A DNA stretch of 64,000 nt, taken from Bacteroidales bacterium UBA3754 (GTDB lineage: Bacteria > Bacteroidota > Bacteroidia > Bacteroidales > UBA1715). The position numbers and the translations under genes were made by a program. Below, piece by piece: positions 61,135 to 64,000 of this stretch (its first letter is position 1; the number at the start of each line of letters is the position of its first letter). Where the stretch lies: positions 1 to 64,000 of the forward strand of contig DFGI01000066.1 of NCBI GenBank assembly GCA_002371705.1, written 5' to 3'. The notes beneath the pieces are model-generated. The model was given only the letters and a program-made list of their open reading frames with translations, was not told where the DNA came from and did no database searches.

Positions 61135-61959
61135 ATGAAGAAAGTATTAGCATTAGTGATGGCGTTGGGCGTATTCAGTCTAACATCATTTTCACAGGAA
61201 AACGTTGAAGCAAGTCAAGATTCCGCTACAACAGAGGCGGTTGCTCAAAATGACTCAACTCAAGCTCCAGAGGCAGTAGCCGAGGCAGAGACAACATCCG
61301 AGGAAGTTTTCACTCCAGAGGAAAAAGGTTTCCACCAAGTAATCAAAGAAAAATTTATTGAAGGTGGTGCTGGATTTATGGCTCTTGTGTTGATTTGCTT
61401 GATTTTGGGTGTGGCAATTTCTATAGAAAGAATTCTTTACTTGAATTTAGCAACAACAAATACAAAGAAATTGTTGGAAAATATTGAAGCAGCTTTGGAC
61501 AAAGGCGACGAGGAAGCAGCAAAGGAAATCTGCCGCAATACTCCAGGTCCAGTGGCAAGCATTTTCTACCAAGGTTTGACTCGTTTGTCAGATGGTCCGG
61601 AAATGGTTGAAAAAACAGTTGCTTCGTATGGTAGTGTTCAAATGGGATTGTTAGAAAAGGGGTTGACTTGGATTTCATTGTGTATCGGTTTGGCACCTTC
61701 TCTTGGATTCTTGGGAACAGTTGTTGGTATGATCCAAGCATTCGATGATATCGCTATTGCAGGTGAAATGTCGCCAACAGTTGTTGCCGGTGGTATCAAG
61801 GTTGCATTGTTGACTACCGTAGGTGGTTTGATTGTAGCTATGATTTTGCAAGTGTTCTACAACTATTTGTTGTCGAAAATCGATGACCTAACAACAGATA
61901 TGGAAGATTCTTCTATCTCATTGGTTGATATGGTTGTTAAGTATAACGCTAAAAAATAA
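61135..61959 (+). CDS. exbB: MotA/TolQ/ExbB proton channel protein
   Basis: Inner-membrane proton channel subunit of 274 residues. A signal-like segment and an acidic Ala/Glu-rich periplasmic stretch (about 20-65) precede three membrane helices: GAGFMALVLICLILGVAIS (about 80), GLAPSLGFLGTVVGMIQAF (about 186-204) and GIKVALLTTVGGLIVAMILQ, the typical ExbB/TolQ motifs. With the ExbD proteins it should power TonB-type receptors such as those at 27.5-34.3 kb, or a Tol-like system. First of four genes. Confidence 0.92.
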   Translation: MKKVLALVMALGVFSLTSFSQENVEASQDSATTEAVAQNDSTQAPEAVAEAETTSEEVFTPEEKGFHQVIKEKFIEGGAGFMALVLICLILGVAISIERILYLNLATTNTKKLLENIEAALDKGDEEAAKEICRNTPGPVASIFYQGLTRLSDGPEMVEKTVASYGSVQMGLLEKGLTWISLCIGLAPSLGFLGTVVGMIQAFDDIAIAGEMSPTVVAGGIKVALLTTVGGLIVAMILQVFYNYLLSKIDDLTTDMEDSSISLVDMVVKYNAKK

Positions 61960-61966
61960 TTTCCCG

Positions 61967-62560
61967 ATGGATAATCAAAAGTTTAACCAAGTATTTAAAG
62001 TCGGATATATTGCACTGCTTGTCGTAGCATTGTTGGCAACTGTGTGGTATTGGGCTGTGGCATCGGGCAAAGATTGCTTGGCCTGCTCGCTTTCGGTTTG
62101 CGAAGGTATTGCTCCTAATGGTGAATCATATGTGTTGCCAGCCGACTCTTGCGCTCTTTCTTATGACGAAATTTTGGAAAAAGAACGAGTTCAAGGTGTT
62201 GATGTCACTGAATGTAGTCAGGAATGTATCAACTATGCCGATGCATATTTGGTGTTCGCATTCTTACTTATAATTCTTGCCGTTGGTTCTATGGTTGTAA
62301 TGTTGTTCTATTCGGCATTCACCAGCGGCAAAAAGTTGTCGAAAACTACATTGATAACATTAGTGTTCGTTGTTGTTGTTGCTTTGCTCGGTTTCTTGTT
62401 GTCATCTGACACGATTCCGGAAATCCTTGGCTTCGACGGAACGATAACCTTGTTCGATGTGAAATTGACAGATACATTATTATATGCGACATACATTTTG
62501 TTGGGTGGCGCTGTAGTAGCAATCTTGTCATCGTTCGTAATTAAATTTTTAAGAAAGTAG
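61967..62560 (+). CDS. Four-helix membrane protein inside the exb operon
   Basis: A 197-residue inner-membrane protein of unknown function. Four hydrophobic segments (about 12-32, 92-112, 125-145 and 165-190); the first loop holds five cysteines (CLACSLSVC, SCALS, ECSQEC) that face the periplasm if the N-terminus is inside. It lies between ExbB and ExbD with 7 bases before it. ATG 61967 is chosen because an in-frame start at 61925 overlaps exbB. A structural or redox role in the complex is only a guess. Confidence 0.75.
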   Translation: MDNQKFNQVFKVGYIALLVVALLATVWYWAVASGKDCLACSLSVCEGIAPNGESYVLPADSCALSYDEILEKERVQGVDVTECSQECINYADAYLVFAFLLIILAVGSMVVMLFYSAFTSGKKLSKTTLITLVFVVVVALLGFLLSSDTIPEILGFDGTITLFDVKLTDTLLYATYILLGGAVVAILSSFVIKFLRK

Positions 62561-62568
62561 ATAATTGG

Positions 62569-62590
62569 GTAGGGGAGGACACTCCCCTAC
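62569..62590 (+). promoter_or_regulatory. Intercistronic hairpin without T-run
   Basis: GTAGGGGAG (62569-62577), loop GACA, CTCCCCTAC (62582-62590): a perfect 9-bp GC-rich stem 16 bases before the ExbD start. No U-run follows, so it is not an ordinary terminator; it may protect or process the mRNA or tune ExbD translation. Confidence 0.65.
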
Positions 62591-62606
62591 TGTAATATCA
62601 AAAAAT

Positions 62607-63191
62607 ATGGGAAAGAAAGTTCCAGAAATAAACTCTTCATCAATGGCGGACATCTCGTTCATGCTTTTGATATTCTTCTTGGTAGCCACCACAATGGATA
62701 CCGATAAGGGTTTGTTCCGTATGTTGCCTCCATATCAGGATCCAACGGAACAGCAAGAGGATATTAAGGTGTTGGATAAGAACCTGTTTGTTGTGCTTGT
62801 GAACAAGGATGACAAGTTGATGGTTGAGAAAAAACCAATGAATTTCCGTGAATTGCGTAAGTCGTGCAAGGAGTTCTTGTTGAATATGAATAATGACGAA
62901 AGCGACAAGAGATACCCTGGCTATACTGAGGAAAGCATACCGGGAATTGGTAAAGTGAAGGTTACTAAGGCTATTGTGAGTATTCAGAACGACCGTAGTA
63001 CTTCGTACGAAAAGTATATTGAGGTGCAAAATGAGATTATTGCTGCCTACAACGAAGTTAAGGATGTGTATTCGTTGAAATATTTCAAGAAACCATTCAA
63101 AGACTTGAAGGAAAACCAGCAGGATATTATCAAACAGATTATACCTCAAAAAATCTCTGAAGCTGAACCTAAAAATATTGGAGGTAAGTAG
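62607..63191 (+). CDS. exbD: ExbD/TolR family protein (first)
   Basis: Biopolymer transport protein of about 194 residues: one membrane helix (MADISFMLLIFFLVATTM, about 12-29, with the conserved Asp that carries protons) and a periplasmic domain. It is longer than usual ExbD (about 140), with an extra charged stretch of about 60 residues (ESDKRYPGYTEESIPGIG...). ATG 62607 is chosen; a start at 62565 would lie across the hairpin. It ends 2 bases before the second ExbD gene. Confidence 0.9.
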   Translation: MGKKVPEINSSSMADISFMLLIFFLVATTMDTDKGLFRMLPPYQDPTEQQEDIKVLDKNLFVVLVNKDDKLMVEKKPMNFRELRKSCKEFLLNMNNDESDKRYPGYTEESIPGIGKVKVTKAIVSIQNDRSTSYEKYIEVQNEIIAAYNEVKDVYSLKYFKKPFKDLKENQQDIIKQIIPQKISEAEPKNIGGK

Positions 63192-63193
63192 TT

Positions 63194-63661
63194 ATGGCAC
63201 AGTTTAGAAGTAAAGAAAAGAAGACTCCGCCGGCAATCTCCACACAGTCGTTGCCTGATATTATCTTTATGTTGATATTCTTCTTTATGGTGTCAACAAC
63301 AATGCGTGAAAGCACCCTGTTGGTGAAAAAACCACACTTGCCACGTGCTACCGAACATGTTACGTTGGAAAAGAAATCGCTTGTGAGCAATATCTATATT
63401 TCCGCACCAAGTCTTCAGTATCAGAAATTGTATGGTACTCAGCCAGTTATTCAACTTAACGAGGCAATTGAGGATGTTTCAAAAATCGCAAAATTTGTCG
63501 AACTAGAAAAAGAGTCAATGCCAGCAAACGACCGTTCTCAAATGATTGTGTCGCTGAAAGTTGATTCAAAGGCAAAAATGGGTATTGTAACTGACGTAAA
63601 ACAAGAATTACGTAAGGCAAATGCGTTAAAAATTAGTTACTCGGTTGTACCGAAAAACTAA
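63194..63661 (+). CDS. ExbD/TolR family protein (second)
   Basis: A 155-residue ExbD paralog: membrane helix LPDIIFMLIFFFMVSTTM (about 20-37) with the proton-carrying Asp, then a periplasmic domain ending in a beta strand KISYSVVPKN. Two different ExbD proteins with one ExbB are usual in Bacteroidetes. Last gene before a strong terminator. Confidence 0.9.
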   Translation: MAQFRSKEKKTPPAISTQSLPDIIFMLIFFFMVSTTMRESTLLVKKPHLPRATEHVTLEKKSLVSNIYISAPSLQYQKLYGTQPVIQLNEAIEDVSKIAKFVELEKESMPANDRSQMIVSLKVDSKAKMGIVTDVKQELRKANALKISYSVVPKN

Positions 63662-63674
63662 TCTTGTAAGGAAT

Positions 63675-63717
63675 AAAAAAAGGGAGGGAAAAGCAACGCT
63701 TTTCCCTCCCTTTTTTT
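63675..63717 (+). terminator. Strong intrinsic terminator of the exb operon
   Basis: A 20-bp perfect stem (63675-63694 with 63698-63717) around the loop AAC; it begins 14 bases after the second ExbD stop and ends in seven Ts. Confidence 0.95.
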
Positions 63718-64000
63718 GTGTCAAATCTGGCATTGACAGAATCATTTGCTCGTGATTCCCTTTGAGAAAATTCAACCACATACAATTTATTTCCATAAAA
63801 AAGACTATTTTTGAAAAGGGTTTCCTTGATGATTTTTTCATAGGGGAAAACAAAAGTAAAATGGCGTTTATCTAACGCTTTGTTTTAGACGTGTAGAAAT
63901 CTGGCAGTTTCAACACACATTCCTGTCGAACGCAAAGCAACGATGGATGCCCATTAGATATGGATTTATATAGTACGCTCGTGCTATTTTCATATCGGCG
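63718..64000. other. End stretch without a recognised gene
   Basis: No credible gene is seen. A plus-strand TATTTTTG (63806-63813) and a minus-strand TACTTTTG (63851-63858) could be -7 boxes, but no gene follows either within the window; the first may belong to a gene beyond the edge. Confidence 0.4.

Noticed and set aside
63626..63853. A 75-codon minus-strand frame at the end of the exb operon
   Set aside because: It runs through the 20-bp terminator stem and into the ExbD gene; not a plausible gene despite a -7-like box at 63851-63858.
1..64000. CRISPR arrays, tRNA or rRNA genes, insertion sequences, prophage
   Set aside because: No regularly spaced repeats, cloverleaf-like sequences, transposase or phage structural genes were found. 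The tail-fibre-like end of the protein at 16329 is a common Bacteroidetes surface-protein feature and not evidence of a phage.

Overview
The window reads as a chromosomal segment of a Bacteroidetes bacterium, most likely of the order Bacteroidales. Evidence: an LpxC-FabZ fusion, an S46 dipeptidyl peptidase, DUF4249/TonB-receptor pairs, a DUF4270 lipoprotein, proteins with type IX secretion (T9SS) C-terminal domains, a PorE-like OmpA protein, and at least a dozen -7 boxes of the Bacteroidetes form TAnnTTTG placed shortly before start codons. No tRNA, rRNA, CRISPR array, insertion sequence or phage gene was recognised.

Layout. 0-7 kb: an SSF symporter, a glycosyltransferase, then a GT2 polyprenyl-phosphate sugar transferase, dihydroorotase and a DPP7-type S46 peptidase in one run. 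7-11.2 kb (minus strand): an HU/SPOR membrane protein, then lpxC-fabZ, lpxA and apbE as an envelope operon. 11.4-16.1 kb: a small Cys/Lys-rich secreted protein, a coiled-coil membrane protein, greA, a HIT protein, a polysaccharide deacetylase and aroC. 16.3-21.3 kb: a visibly AT-richer accessory block of exported proteins (a large surface protein, lipoproteins, a C10 peptidase with T9SS domain, and a frameshifted small exported protein). 21.3-26 kb: a methyltransferase-like protein, a pentapeptide-like lipoprotein, a C1A peptidase lipoprotein and lysA. 26.3-34.3 kb: two tandem DUF4249 lipoprotein + TonB-dependent receptor units, with a separate lipoprotein gene, a duplicated 96-bp promoter region and the fossil ends of a further unit between them. 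34.3-39.9 kb (minus strand): trkA, a 60-residue membrane protein, trkH, an aroE-aroK fusion and aroA, packed as one operon. 40-45.2 kb: mlaE-mlaF overlapping a secreted subtilase and a hypothetical exported protein. 45.2-48 kb (minus strand): dxs, a small secreted protein and a SpoU-type RNA methyltransferase. 48.1-51.4 kb: a 1081-residue T9SS surface protein. 51.5-57.6 kb: a glycogen-synthase-like half protein, DUF4270 lipoprotein, glmS, a GT9 glycosyltransferase and an rluD-like gene. 57.8-63.7 kb: a TPR protein, the PorE-like protein, and an ExbB / membrane protein / ExbD / ExbD module closed by a strong terminator.

How it fits together. Most of the window serves the cell envelope: lipid A synthesis, amino-sugar and LPS sugar transfer, lipid transport, TonB-dependent uptake with its energy module, T9SS anchoring and T9SS cargo proteases. 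Housekeeping genes for aromatic amino acids, pyrimidines, lysine/peptidoglycan, isoprenoids and potassium uptake are interleaved. The least ordinary stretches are the DUF4249/TonB array with its duplicated operator and gene fossil, the broken small exported gene at 20.5 kb, and the 1081-residue protein in which two similar domains sit inside SprB-like repeats. No wholly new system could be demonstrated from sequence alone.
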